From positions 124,001-188,000 of the forward strand of contig JAKLKC010000001.1 of assembly GCA_023150875.1 (NCBI GenBank): a stretch of DNA of 64,000 nt, given 5' to 3'. Below are positions 1 to 8,412 of the stretch, piece after piece (position 1 is the stretch's first letter; every line of letters starts with the position of its first letter). This stretch comes from Myxococcota bacterium (GTDB lineage: Bacteria; Myxococcota_A; UBA796; UBA9615; JAKLKC01). Position numbers and translations under genes: made by a program. The notes below the pieces were generated by a model. The model made no database searches. It was not told where the DNA came from and was given only the letters and a program-made list of their open reading frames with translations.

Positions 1-695
1 CCCTGGGGACGCGGCGGGCGGAGTTCGGGGGGCGCGTCGACGGAGACCCCGCCGCCCTGGTGGTGGGGTCTTTGGAGCTGAGCGCCCGGGGCGCCGGCCT
101 CCAGGTGGTGGCTGTCGAGAGGGCGATCCCCCGGGCCGAAGGCTCCCTCCCCCTCCATCCGGTGACGGCCCGCTTCCGCGGGGATCCCGATCTCGTTCCC
201 CGGCTGGTGGACGACCTGCTGGACGCCCTGGCCCCCGCGGGGCCGCTGGCCCGGATCTCGGCGCTGGAGCTGGAGCTCCGGTCCTTCCGCCACGAGGAGG
301 TCGACGGGTGGATCCTGGTGGAGGTCGCGGGAGCGCGTCCGGCACCCCGCCCCGACGGGAGCACCCTGGCTCCGTTTGCCCCCCCTCCCCTGCCACCCGC
401 CGCCGGGGACCCTCCCCTGCTGGCCCGCGGCCTCGCCGCCCGGCTGGAGGGGGAGAGGAGCCTGCTGGCGGCTCGCCTGGACGCCCTGCTGGACCGAGAG
501 GCCCTGCTGCTGGCGCGGGATCGGATGCGGGAGGAGGAGGAGGCCGCCGGGGCGTGGATCGCCGCCGCCGCGGACGAAGCCGCCGCCACCCGCCGCGCCA
601 CTGCCGCCGCCGTGGTCCGCCTCCAGACCTCGGCGATGGGCAAGGCCGGGTTCCGCTTGGAGGGGGGCGAGCGGCGAGTCTACGACGACGACTGA
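1..695 (+). CDS. 3' part of a gene of unknown function (cut by window start)
   Basis: The reading frame is open from base 3 and ends with TGA at 693-695, so the gene starts before the window. Internal ATG/GTG codons exist, but good coding sequence continues upstream of them. The visible part is about 230 residues. The first half is a mixed alpha/beta region. A proline-rich linker with a PPPLPP stretch follows. The C-terminal third is rich in Ala, Glu and Arg with runs such as REEEEAAGAW and is probably a long helix or coiled coil, ending YDDD. I do not recognise the family. The next gene is on the opposite strand and converges on it, so its operon partners lie outside the window. Confidence 0.75.
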   Translation, partial: LGTRRAEFGGRVDGDPAALVVGSLELSARGAGLQVVAVERAIPRAEGSLPLHPVTARFRGDPDLVPRLVDDLLDALAPAGPLARISALELELRSFRHEEVDGWILVEVAGARPAPRPDGSTLAPFAPPPLPPAAGDPPLLARGLAARLEGERSLLAARLDALLDREALLLARDRMREEEEAAGAWIAAAADEAAATRRATAAAVVRLQTSAMGKAGFRLEGGERRVYDDD

Positions 696-723
696 GGCGC
701 TGTCCGGACGGGCTCGGGCTCGG

Positions 724-3156
724 TCAGAGCACCTGGACCCGGTAGGGGTTCGCCAGCGAGCCGCTGGATCCCTCCCCGCAGCCCCGGACGCGGACGTAGT
801 ACGACAGGCCGCCCTCCATCGCGGCCGTCACCTTCAGGCTTCCCCAGTACTCGCCACCCCCGGCGGGGACGAGTCGCAGGGGGGTGCTGGGGCCGCCGGC
901 GACCCGGTAGATCACCTCGACCTCGCAGCCGGTCCGTCCCGGGACGGTCACGCTGAAGGCGAGGGGGCTGCCGCCAATGACGGCGCTGCGCTGGGGATCG
1001 TGGAGGATCCGCGGGGGCGCGCGGGAGGGATCGGCCGCGGGAGGGGGTGCGGAGGTCGCCGGCGTGGGACGGCGCTCGCCACCGTCCGCCGCCGGTCCCG
1101 GGCCCGGCCGTGGGCCCGAGCCGGACGCATCGATGGCTGCCGGGGGACCCCCGGCCGAGGGAGGCGGACCCCGGGGGGGATCGGCCGCCCCCACGCCCAC
1201 CGGGGTCAGCACGGTGGGCCGCCCCTCCGCGATCCGGGGCAGGCGGGCCGCGGGGGAGCCCTCCGGCCCAGGAGGGGCGTCCGGTGCGGGGGCTTCCCCA
1301 CGCGGATCTCCAGAGTCGCCGCCTCCACCCCCGTCGACGGGGCCTTGGGCCTCTTCGCCCCACGGCGACGCGGGGGGGAGGCCGGTCACCGGGTCCGGCC
1401 CGGCCGGAGTCCTGAAGAACACGGCCCACACCATCACCGCCAGCGCGAGGGCCGCGGCGCCCACCATCGCCACCGCCCGGCCCCGGCCCCGCCCGACGCC
1501 GGGCAGGTCCAGGGGCTCCTCCCACTCCCCGGTGTCCAGCCGCGCGGGAGGCGGGCTCGAACGGGGAGGCTCCGGGGGCGAGGGCGGCCCCGCGGACGGC
1601 GCGCGCGGCAGGGGAGGACTCGGCGGAGCGGAAATCCGGACGGGAGCCGGAGCCCCCGCGGAGCCTGGACCGAAGGTCGGGAGCGAGCCCCAGGCCGCCG
1701 GGGCCGGGCCGCCTCCCCCTGGGCTCGGAGCCGTGCGCGCGGGCAGCGCGGCCCGGGGACGGCCGCTGGAGGGTCGCTTCCCCAGGATGTCCCGGGTACG
1801 CACCTCGCGGGCGGTGTCGACATCGTCCCGTACCGCCGGGGCGTCTATCGACCGGGGGCCGAACTCGTCGTCCCGCCAGGGGTCCGCTGCGGGGGAGGCA
1901 CCTCCGGCGGCTCCCCCTCTGGGCGCACCGGATCCGGGCGCCGGGGGCGTAGATGGGGCGGCGGGGCGGGAGGTCTCGACGTCCCCGACCGCCCCTCCCC
2001 GGGGCACACCCCCGCGGGGGTTCTGCACGATCACCGTCGGAGCGTGGGGCTGGGCGGACAGGGTCGCGCCCTCCCGGCTCATCACGCCCGTGAGGGAATG
2101 GACCGCCCGGGGCCCCGGGTTCGCTCCCGCCTTCAGGTCGGCCAGGCGGAGGCCGACCGCCGTCGGGGGGTTGATCACCGAGTCCGCGGGCACCTCGGCG
2201 CCCGGGTCCTCCCGCCCCTCCCCCGCCGCGGTCTGGCGGTCCCACTCCCGCACCTCCCGGTCCACCCGCTCGGAGAAGCGGGCCAGGCTCTCCCCCGGAG
2301 GGAGATCGCCCCGGCAGGCGCGCAGCGCCTCGGAGAGGTCCAGGGCGCTGGCGAACCGATCCTCGGGGCGCTTCGCCAGGCAGCGCTCCACCAGCCCCCG
2401 CAGCCGCTCCGGCAGGGGAGGGAGCAGATCCAGCCGATCATCCACCTTGCCCGCCTGGACCCGGTCCACCAGGTCGGCCAGGGGCAGATCGGGGTGGAGG
2501 GGCTTGAGGGCGAGCATCTCGAAGAGGATGGCGCCTGCGGACCAGATGTCGGTGGCCGTGCCGAGCTGTTCGCCCCCCTCGGCCTGCTCCGGCGACATGT
2601 AGCGCACCGTGCCCTTGAGCAGGCCCACCGCCGTCCGGGAGGTGGCGTCCCGGTCCCGGGCGATGCCGAAGTCGATGACCTTCACCACCCCGCCCCGGCT
2701 CAGCCGCACGTTGGCGGGCTTGAGGTCCCGGTGGATCAGCGGGTGGGGGTTGCCCTCCGGGTCCACCAGCGTGTGGGCGTGGTGGAGGCCTTCGGCGACC
2801 TGCACGCCGACGTCGACGGCGATCTCCGGCGGGAAGGGCCGCTGACGTTGCCAGTGCAGGTCCAGGACCCGCTCCAGGTCGACACCATCGACGTACTCCA
2901 TCACCAGGACGAACTCGCCGTCGACCCGGAGCAGCTCGTGGATGCGGACCACGTTGGCGTGGTTCAGCAAGCCACCGATCCTCGCCTCGCGGATCAGGTC
3001 CGACTCGGAACGGCGTCCGGTGGCGCCCTCGGGCTTCAGGCGCTTCAGCGCGAACCAGGTGACGAAGCCCGCCTCGCCCGCCAGGCGCGCGAGGAGGACC
3101 TCGCCCATGCCCCCGGTTCCCAGGCGGCGCACGACTTCGTAGCGACCGATCTTCAT
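724..3156 (-). CDS. Membrane-anchored Hanks-type Ser/Thr protein kinase
   Basis: 810 aa. The N-terminal kinase domain (about residues 5-280) is complete: glycine loop GTGGMGEV (13-20), ATP-anchoring Lys38 in ALK, catalytic HRDLKPAN (Asp144), DFG (Asp162) and an APE-like SPEQ. A long Pro/Ala/Gly-rich linker follows, then one transmembrane helix (about 560-581). A roughly 95-residue beta-rich C-terminal domain lies outside the membrane and could act as a sensor. This is the usual PknB-like arrangement in Myxococcota: cytoplasmic kinase, tether and external domain, though no PASTA repeats are visible. It starts at ATG 3156, preceded by GGGAGG-like bases. A TTGCCA-N18-TATCCT promoter lies about 90 bp upstream, and a MITE-like element sits just behind that. 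The ligand and targets are unknown. Confidence 0.93.
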   Translation of the reverse strand: MKIGRYEVVRRLGTGGMGEVLLARLAGEAGFVTWFALKRLKPEGATGRRSESDLIREARIGGLLNHANVVRIHELLRVDGEFVLVMEYVDGVDLERVLDLHWQRQRPFPPEIAVDVGVQVAEGLHHAHTLVDPEGNPHPLIHRDLKPANVRLSRGGVVKVIDFGIARDRDATSRTAVGLLKGTVRYMSPEQAEGGEQLGTATDIWSAGAILFEMLALKPLHPDLPLADLVDRVQAGKVDDRLDLLPPLPERLRGLVERCLAKRPEDRFASALDLSEALRACRGDLPPGESLARFSERVDREVREWDRQTAAGEGREDPGAEVPADSVINPPTAVGLRLADLKAGANPGPRAVHSLTGVMSREGATLSAQPHAPTVIVQNPRGGVPRGGAVGDVETSRPAAPSTPPAPGSGAPRGGAAGGASPAADPWRDDEFGPRSIDAPAVRDDVDTAREVRTRDILGKRPSSGRPRAALPARTAPSPGGGGPAPAAWGSLPTFGPGSAGAPAPVRISAPPSPPLPRAPSAGPPSPPEPPRSSPPPARLDTGEWEEPLDLPGVGRGRGRAVAMVGAAALALAVMVWAVFFRTPAGPDPVTGLPPASPWGEEAQGPVDGGGGGDSGDPRGEAPAPDAPPGPEGSPAARLPRIAEGRPTVLTPVGVGAADPPRGPPPSAGGPPAAIDASGSGPRPGPGPAADGGERRPTPATSAPPPAADPSRAPPRILHDPQRSAVIGGSPLAFSVTVPGRTGCEVEVIYRVAGGPSTPLRLVPAGGGEYWGSLKVTAAMEGGLSYYVRVRGCGEGSSGSLANPYRVQVL

Positions 3157-3244
3157 CGCCAGACGATCCCGGGAGGAGCGCCCTCCCCGGGGCGTCCCCG
3201 GTCCCGGCTACGGAACTCCAGGGATGGGATGCACAAAGCGGGGC

Positions 3245-3274
3245 AGGATAGCGCGCGCGGGCCCGCGGTGGCAA
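3245..3274 (-). promoter_or_regulatory. Putative sigma-70 promoter of the kinase at 724-3156
   Basis: On the minus strand TTGCCA (3274-3269) is followed after 18 bp by TATCCT (3250-3245), which puts the transcript start near 3238, about 80 nt before the ATG. The call rests on hexamer similarity and position only. Confidence 0.45.
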
Positions 3275-3288
3275 GGGCCTCCGGGACG

Positions 3289-3479
3289 CCCCAGATCGTC
3301 GGGTCCGCGAGGACCCGACGATTGACCAAGCCTGAACCGGCAAGGACTTCCGCCCAATCGCGGGGCTGTCCCGCTTTCACCTGGATGGTGAAAGCGGGAC
3401 AGCCTTGAGCGTAGCGAATGCCTGAACTGCCCCAGCGCCCCGCCGGGATCGATGCGCGCCACCAGCCGACGATTTGGGG
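3289..3479. mobile_element. MITE-like element, 191 bp, terminal inverted repeats, GACG duplication
   Basis: The ends CCCCAGATCGTCGG (3289-3302) and CCGACGATTTGGGG (3466-3479) are inverted copies with 13 of 14 matches. Both ends are directly flanked by GACG (3285-3288 and 3480-3483), as expected of a 4-bp target duplication. The interior holds two strong hairpins: 12-bp arms at 3295-3306/3311-3322, and perfect 18-bp arms at 3364-3381/3387-3404 around the loop TGGAT. No credible protein is encoded. It fills most of the 363-base gap between two minus-strand genes, and the large hairpin may also end transcription of the upstream gene (3520-4731). With only one copy here, the mobile-element reading is inference. 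Confidence 0.55.
3364..3404. terminator. Perfect 18-bp-arm hairpin between two minus-strand genes
   Basis: GGCTGTCCCGCTTTCACC (3364-3381) pairs perfectly with 3387-3404 across a 5-base loop. It lies about 115 bases downstream of the stop codon of the gene at 3520-4731. There is no clear T tract on either side, so factor-independent termination is only a possibility. It also forms the core of the MITE-like element at 3289-3479. Confidence 0.4.
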
Positions 3480-3519
3480 GACGCCGGCGACGCCACGGCC
3501 AGCGAGGCGCACTACCCCC

Positions 3520-4731
3520 TCAAAAGCGTACGTGGACGACGCCGAACGGCCGTCCGTCGGGGCCCGGGATCAGGGCCCCCCCTGCGGCGAGGCTCCGGCG
3601 CTTCTGTCCCGAGCCCACCATCAGGGCGATCCCGGTGCCGTGCATCACCCCCGCGCCGACGAAGGACGCGATGGTGAAGCCGAGGTTCCGCTGGTGGATC
3701 GCGTCGAGTCCGTAGTCCGCGTCCAGGCCCGACTCCCACGCGGCCGCGTTCTGGATGGCGAGCCCGCGGTAGACGAACCACGCTCCCGCGCCGTCCGCCG
3801 CGAGGCCGAGGAGGTTCAGGACGATCCCCCCCGCGAGCAGGCTTCGGGGCGACGGACCCGACGCGCTCCGGCGCGACGACGCCGCCGCGGACCGCTTCGA
3901 AGACGAGGACGCCTCGTCGGAGCGCCCCCAGCCACGCCCGGCGCGGCGAGAGTCCTCCGCGCCGGCAGCCCGGGCCGGGGGTGGCTCGGGGGGCGGGTCC
4001 TCGCCCCGCGCGGCCGTCTCGGTCCGCTCCCCCTCGCCCCCGTCCGGGGTCCTGGCCGGCTCGGCCCGGTCGGCCTCCACCGCCGGGGCGGGCGAGCGCG
4101 CCTGCTCGTCCCCGGCGCTCTCCCGACGGGCCGGGGCGGGCTCCGCCTCCGGCGCCGTCGACGGTGTCTCCTCGGCGGCCGTCCGCTCCGGGCTCCTCTC
4201 GGCCACCGCCCCGCCGCCCGAGGTCCGAACCGACTCCTCGTCGATGTCGTTGGAGAAGCGGCTGCTCCCCGTGGACTTCCCTCCCGCGCCGGTGGCGGCC
4301 GGCGTCTTGGACCCCCCGGAGGCCCCGGCGACCGCCGTCGCCGCAGGCCCCGACTCGCCCTCGCACGGCCACGAGGCCCTCTCCCTCTCCACCCGGCCGG
4401 AGAGGGGCGCGAGGTCGGGATCCCGGGAGATCATGTCCAGGTACCGCTCGAACTCCGCCTCCCCCTCGGCGCACCGCCCCAGGGCCCGGTACGCGACGCC
4501 AAGGCCGAAACGGGCGGGGGCGTAGTCGGGGTCGGTGGAGGTGATGCCCGAGAGGTCGACCAGCGCCCTCTCGATGTCCCGGCGGGCCGACGCGGGGTCG
4601 CGCTCCATCCGGTCCCGGGCGTCCAGCGTCCGGCGATAGGCCTCGGCGTAGCGCTGGTCCACGTCGGCGCTGGCGGCGAGGGCCGGAGCGGCGAGCAGCA
4701 GGAGCAGCATCGCTGCCAGGATCCGCGTCAT
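3520..4731 (-). CDS. Secreted/membrane TPR-like protein with long low-complexity linker
   Basis: 403 aa from ATG 4731. The open frame extends to 4884, but only the internal Met gives a proper signal peptide (MTRILAAMLLLLLAAPALAAS) and a GGGAACGG ribosome site. The mature N-terminal part (about 25-120) is helical and TPR-like (YAEAYRRTLDARDR, FGLGVAYRALGRCAEGEAEF). About 150 residues of charged, Ala/Glu/Ser/Pro-rich spacer follow. The C-terminal region has two hydrophobic segments (SLLAGGIVLNLLGLAADGAG and FTIASFVGAGVMHGTGIALM) and ends GVVHVRF. The design suggests an envelope protein that holds a tetratricopeptide module at a membrane. It lies upstream of the kinase at 724-3156 on the same strand but is separated from it by a MITE-like element. 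The exact function is unknown. Confidence 0.75.
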   Translation of the reverse strand: MTRILAAMLLLLLAAPALAASADVDQRYAEAYRRTLDARDRMERDPASARRDIERALVDLSGITSTDPDYAPARFGLGVAYRALGRCAEGEAEFERYLDMISRDPDLAPLSGRVERERASWPCEGESGPAATAVAGASGGSKTPAATGAGGKSTGSSRFSNDIDEESVRTSGGGAVAERSPERTAAEETPSTAPEAEPAPARRESAGDEQARSPAPAVEADRAEPARTPDGGEGERTETAARGEDPPPEPPPARAAGAEDSRRAGRGWGRSDEASSSSKRSAAASSRRSASGPSPRSLLAGGIVLNLLGLAADGAGAWFVYRGLAIQNAAAWESGLDADYGLDAIHQRNLGFTIASFVGAGVMHGTGIALMVGSGQKRRSLAAGGALIPGPDGRPFGVVHVRF

Positions 4732-4884
4732 TCCGTTCCCCAGGAGGCCGTCGGGCGCGGCTCGGCGCGGCCCCTCCGCCGGCACCGCGGTCCACGCCCC
4801 AGGGCCCGGGCGCACCTTATCAGGCATCTTCCTCCGCCGGCAAGCGGGCGACGGCGGGCGTGGGCCCGCGGCGAGGAGCGTCAC

Positions 4885-6561
4885 TCACGACACCCCGGTG
4901 ATCGTCCCGTCCGGAGCGAGGTCGATCCGGCTCGAGGCTGGCACCCGAGGCAGGCCCGGCATGGTGAGGATCTCCCCGGTGAGGGGGACGGCGAACCCCG
5001 CCCCCGCCGACAGGCGGACCTCCCGCACCGTGATCCGGAAGTCCCGGGGCCAACCCACCAGGGTCGGGTCGTCCGAGAGCGAGGTCTGGTTCTTGGCGAT
5101 GCAGACCGGCAGGCCTCCCCACCCCCACCTCTCGATGCGGGCGACGTCCGCCAGGGCCTGCCGGGTGTACTCGACCCCCTCGGCCCGGTAGATCTCCCGG
5201 GCCACCACCCCGATCTTCTCCTGGAGCGGCAGGTCCAGGGCGTAGAGGGGGCGTGGCTCGGGATCCCGGGGGGAGGAATCGAGCACCTCGGCGACGACCC
5301 GGGCCAGCTCCGCGCACCCCTCGCCGCCCCCGCCGAAGGGGTCGGCCACCTCGGCACGGATGCCGCCCCGGGCGCACTCCTCGATCACCCACCGGAGCTC
5401 CGCGGCGTCGTCCGTGGCGAAGCGGTTCACGGCGACCACGGGCTCCAGCCCGAACTTCCGCACGTTCTGGACGTGGACGGCGAGGTTGGCGAACCCCGCC
5501 CGGAGGCGGTCTCCGTCGGGCTCGGCGAGGGCTCTGGGGGAGGCTCCCCCGTGGAGCTTCAGCGCCCTCAGCGTCGCCACCACCACCACCGCCGACGGCC
5601 AGATCCCCGCAGCCCGGCACTTGATGTCCAGGAACTTCTCGGCGCCCAGGTCGAAGCCGAAGCCCGCCTCGGTGACCACGACGTCCGCCCACGCCTGGGC
5701 GAGGCGGGTCGCCATCACGCTGTTGCAGCCGTGGGCGATGTTTCCGAAGGGGCCGCAGTGCACCAGGGCGGGGACCCCCTCCGTCGTCTGCACCAGGTTG
5801 GGCTTCAGCGCGTCCCGCAGCAGGGCCCCCATGGCCCCCGCGAAGCCAAGGTCCTCGCAGGTGACGGGATCCCCGCGCCGCGTCGCCCCCACCACGATCC
5901 GGCCCAGGCGGAGCCGCAGGTCCTCCCACCCCCCGCTCAGGGCCAGGATCGCCATCACCTCCGAGGCGGCGGTGATGTCGAAACCGTCCTCCCGCAGGAC
6001 CCCGCCGGTCCGTCCCCCCATCCCGATCACCGTCCGGCGAAGGGCGCGGTCGTTGACGTCCAGGGCGCGCCGGAACGTCACCGCCCGGGGGTCCAGCTCC
6101 CCCGCCGTGCCGTGGTGGAGCGCGTTGTCCACCCCCGCCGCCAGGAGGTTGTGGGCCGCCGTGATCGCGTGGATGTCCCCGGTGAAGTGGAGGTTGATGT
6201 CCTCCATGGGCTCCACCATCGACCGCCCGCCCCCGCAGCCTCCCCCCTTGACCCCGAACACCGGCCCCAGCGAAGGCTCCCGCAGCGCCACACACACCCG
6301 CCGGCCGATCCGGGCCAGCCCCTGGGAGAGCCCGACGCTGGTGGTGGTCTTCCCCTCGCCCCCCGCGGTGGGGTTCACCGCCGACACCAGCACCAGCCTC
6401 CCCCGGCCGCGCCGTGACGAGGCGTCCAGGGCCTCCAGGGACACCTTGGCCTTGTCGCGGCCGTAGGGCTCGATCCAGCTCGCCTCCAGGCCCAGGGAGG
6501 CCGCCACGTCTCCGATCGGTCGGAGAGCGCCGCGGGGCGCGCGGGACGTCGAGTCGTTCAC
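4885..6561 (-). CDS. fhs: Formate--tetrahydrofolate ligase
   Basis: 558 aa, the usual length. The enzyme joins formate to tetrahydrofolate with ATP to give 10-formyl-THF in one-carbon metabolism. Family features are clear: the P-loop NPTAGGEGKTTTS near residue 63, LREPSLGPVFGVKGG, the HFTGDIHAI stretch, and GFGFDLGAEKF before the central domain. It starts at GTG 6561, whose GTGA overlaps the TGA stop of the receiver gene upstream, so translation is probably coupled. It is the last gene of a three-gene operon (NamZ, receiver, Fhs). No folD is in the window. Assignment is secure; the operon partners are unusual. Confidence 0.96.
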   Translation of the reverse strand: MNDSTSRAPRGALRPIGDVAASLGLEASWIEPYGRDKAKVSLEALDASSRRGRGRLVLVSAVNPTAGGEGKTTTSVGLSQGLARIGRRVCVALREPSLGPVFGVKGGGCGGGRSMVEPMEDINLHFTGDIHAITAAHNLLAAGVDNALHHGTAGELDPRAVTFRRALDVNDRALRRTVIGMGGRTGGVLREDGFDITAASEVMAILALSGGWEDLRLRLGRIVVGATRRGDPVTCEDLGFAGAMGALLRDALKPNLVQTTEGVPALVHCGPFGNIAHGCNSVMATRLAQAWADVVVTEAGFGFDLGAEKFLDIKCRAAGIWPSAVVVVATLRALKLHGGASPRALAEPDGDRLRAGFANLAVHVQNVRKFGLEPVVAVNRFATDDAAELRWVIEECARGGIRAEVADPFGGGGEGCAELARVVAEVLDSSPRDPEPRPLYALDLPLQEKIGVVAREIYRAEGVEYTRQALADVARIERWGWGGLPVCIAKNQTSLSDDPTLVGWPRDFRITVREVRLSAGAGFAVPLTGEILTMPGLPRVPASSRIDLAPDGTITGVS

Positions 6562-7019
6562 CTTCCCTCCCTCCCGCCACGGTGGGACGGGTCCGACAGC
6601 GCCGGTTCGGCCTGGTCCTCGGGCGCCCGTGCGCCCCCGCGGGCCCGCGCCGCCCGGGCCCTCAGGAACGCGCCGACCTGGGTCTTGGGCACCACCCCGT
6701 CCGCCCCCTCCGCCAGCATCCGCTGGTTGCCCCGGGTGGAGGCGGAGATCGCCAGGATGGCCAGGCTCCCCCCCATGGCCGCCCTCAGCGCCCGCACCGC
6801 GGCGTCCCCCGCCACGAGCCCGTTCATTTCGTAGTCCATGAGCACCAGGTCGGGGCGCGCGTCCCGGACCACCGCGACGGCGTCGTCGGCGCGGTCGTAC
6901 AGCCGGAGGTCCACGTCGGGGGGGACCTCCTCGGCCAGCGCGCCGACGGCGAGCAGGTCGTCGAAGACCACGACCCTCAGCACCGCCGGGGGATCTCCGG
7001 CCTCCCCCTCAGCGCCCAT
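6558..7019 (-). CDS. Stand-alone response-regulator receiver protein
   Basis: 153 aa from ATG 7019, chosen because GGAGGGG lies 7-8 bases upstream and the receiver fold begins right after it. The visible pocket is the acidic pair in VVFDDLL, phospho-acceptor Asp in LVLMDYEMNG, Ser/Thr in LAISAS and Lys in VVPKTQ, so it should be phosphorylatable. About 35 charged residues follow the domain with no recognisable output module. The 5' end overlaps the NamZ gene by 11 bases and the 3' end overlaps fhs by 4, so it is embedded in the operon. A role in controlling or localising its neighbours is possible but unproven. No histidine kinase is nearby. Confidence 0.88.
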   Translation of the reverse strand: MGAEGEAGDPPAVLRVVVFDDLLAVGALAEEVPPDVDLRLYDRADDAVAVVRDARPDLVLMDYEMNGLVAGDAAVRALRAAMGGSLAILAISASTRGNQRMLAEGADGVVPKTQVGAFLRARAARARGGARAPEDQAEPALSDPSHRGGREGR

Positions 7020-8226
7020 CGCAGTCCCCTCCGGGGTAGAGCAGGTGGGGGGCTCGGACCTCCCGCCACTCCCGCAGGTCCGCCGCCCAGGAGGCCCGCA
7101 CGTCGGCAAGGGGGGTGTCGGCCTCGATCATCTCCCGCAACCGCTCGTCGCCGAGGAGGAGGTCGATGGCGAGGCGGTCCGACACGAACTCGTAGGGCTC
7201 GGTCCGCCACGCGAACCGCTCGGGATCCTGGGTGCGGCACGCCTGGAGGAAGGCGATCCCCGTCAGGAACGGTTCGAAACGCCGGCGGTCGGTGACGTGG
7301 ACCTGCACTCCTCCGCACCCCTGCCCGGCGTGCTTGTGGAACGTGGGCCGGAAGACCACGGGGCGGAAGCGGACGCCCGCCGCGCCCGCCGCCCCCATGC
7401 GCCGCTCCAGGTCGGCGGCGAGGCGGGAGGGGTCGATCCACGGGGCGCCGGAGAGCTCGAAGGGTCGGGTCGTCCCCCGGCCCTCGCTGAGGCGCGTGCC
7501 CTCCACCAGGCACATGCCGGGATACACCGAGGCGGTGTCGAGGGTGGGCATGTTGGGGGAGGGCATCACCCAGGAGAGGCCCGTCTCGTCGTGCCACGCG
7601 CCCCTTCGCCATCCCTGGACCCTCACCACCTCCAGGTCCAGGTCCAGGCCGAGCTGGTGCCGCCACAGCAGGGCCAGCTCCCCCGCGGTGCATCCGTGGC
7701 GGACGGGCACGGGGAAGCGGCCCACGAAGGAGCGCAGGTGGGGCCGGAGGAGGGGTCCTTCCACCGCCTCGCCCCCGATGGGGTTGGGCCGGTCGCACAC
7801 CACGACCCGGATCCCAGCCCGGGACGCGGCCTCCATGCAGGCGGCCAGGGTGTAGACGTAGGTGTAGTAGCGCGCGCCGACGTCCTGGATGTCGAAGACC
7901 AGCGCGTCCAGGCCCTCCAGGCTGCCGGGCGGGGGGGCGAGGCTGGCCTCGTCGCTCCCGTAGAGGGATACGACGGGCAGGCCGGTCACCGGGTCCCGGT
8001 CACCGGGTTCGACGGCGATCATGTCCTGGGCGTCCCCCCGGACGCCGTGTTCGGGGCCGAAGAGACGCGCCAGGCGGACGTCCGGCGCGGCGTGGAGGAG
8101 GTCGGCCGCGTGGTGGAGCCGCCGGTCCACCGCGGTGGGGTTGCAGATCAGCCCGACGGAGCCGCCCCGGACGAGGTGGCGCTCCTCGTCCAGCAGCCGG
8201 TCGAGACCGGAAGTGCATGGGGACAT
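7009..8226 (-). CDS. Exo-beta-N-acetylmuramidase NamZ family (DUF1343)
   Basis: 405 aa, normal for DUF1343 proteins. Characterised members (NamZ) remove MurNAc from the non-reducing end of peptidoglycan fragments during cell-wall turnover or recycling. Family signatures include GLICNPTAV near residue 25, LFGPEHGVRG (about 55-64), FDIQDVGARYYTY, CDRPNPIGG, MPSPNMPTL, and FELSGAPWID in the C-terminal half. No signal peptide is visible from this start, so the protein may act in the cytoplasm unless another route is used. It is the first gene of an operon with a receiver and fhs. An extended -10 lies about 90 bp upstream. Confidence 0.9.
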   Translation of the reverse strand: MSPCTSGLDRLLDEERHLVRGGSVGLICNPTAVDRRLHHAADLLHAAPDVRLARLFGPEHGVRGDAQDMIAVEPGDRDPVTGLPVVSLYGSDEASLAPPPGSLEGLDALVFDIQDVGARYYTYVYTLAACMEAASRAGIRVVVCDRPNPIGGEAVEGPLLRPHLRSFVGRFPVPVRHGCTAGELALLWRHQLGLDLDLEVVRVQGWRRGAWHDETGLSWVMPSPNMPTLDTASVYPGMCLVEGTRLSEGRGTTRPFELSGAPWIDPSRLAADLERRMGAAGAAGVRFRPVVFRPTFHKHAGQGCGGVQVHVTDRRRFEPFLTGIAFLQACRTQDPERFAWRTEPYEFVSDRLAIDLLLGDERLREMIEADTPLADVRASWAADLREWREVRAPHLLYPGGDCDGR

Positions 8227-8316
8227 GGGGATCGAACCGCCGTGGGTCGGAGGCGAGGGGGGGGGACGTCTCCCGCGCCTGGGGACGCAGGCCCGCGCCC
8301 CCGCGGGAAAGAGCCG

Positions 8317-8325
8317 ATGCTAGCA
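8317..8325 (-). promoter_or_regulatory. Putative extended -10 (TGCTAGCAT) for the NamZ operon
   Basis: The minus strand reads TGCTAGCAT, an extended -10, about 90 bases before the NamZ start. The core TGCTAGCA is self-complementary, so the same bases could serve the divergent YihY gene at 8413. No convincing -35 is seen for either direction. Confidence 0.35.
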
Positions 8326-8412
8326 GAGTGCCCCGCCCGTGGGCAGGGTGTGGGGTCGGCCACTTGCATGGGCACGCCCCGTCGCGCACGCTCCCCCGGG
8401 GATCAGGATCCC

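Noticed and set aside
3153-3512. 119-residue minus-strand frame in the 3157-3519 gap
   Set aside because: It reads through hairpin arms and inverted ends of the MITE-like element (VPQIVG and DPTIWGVP are its two ends) and has no coding signature.
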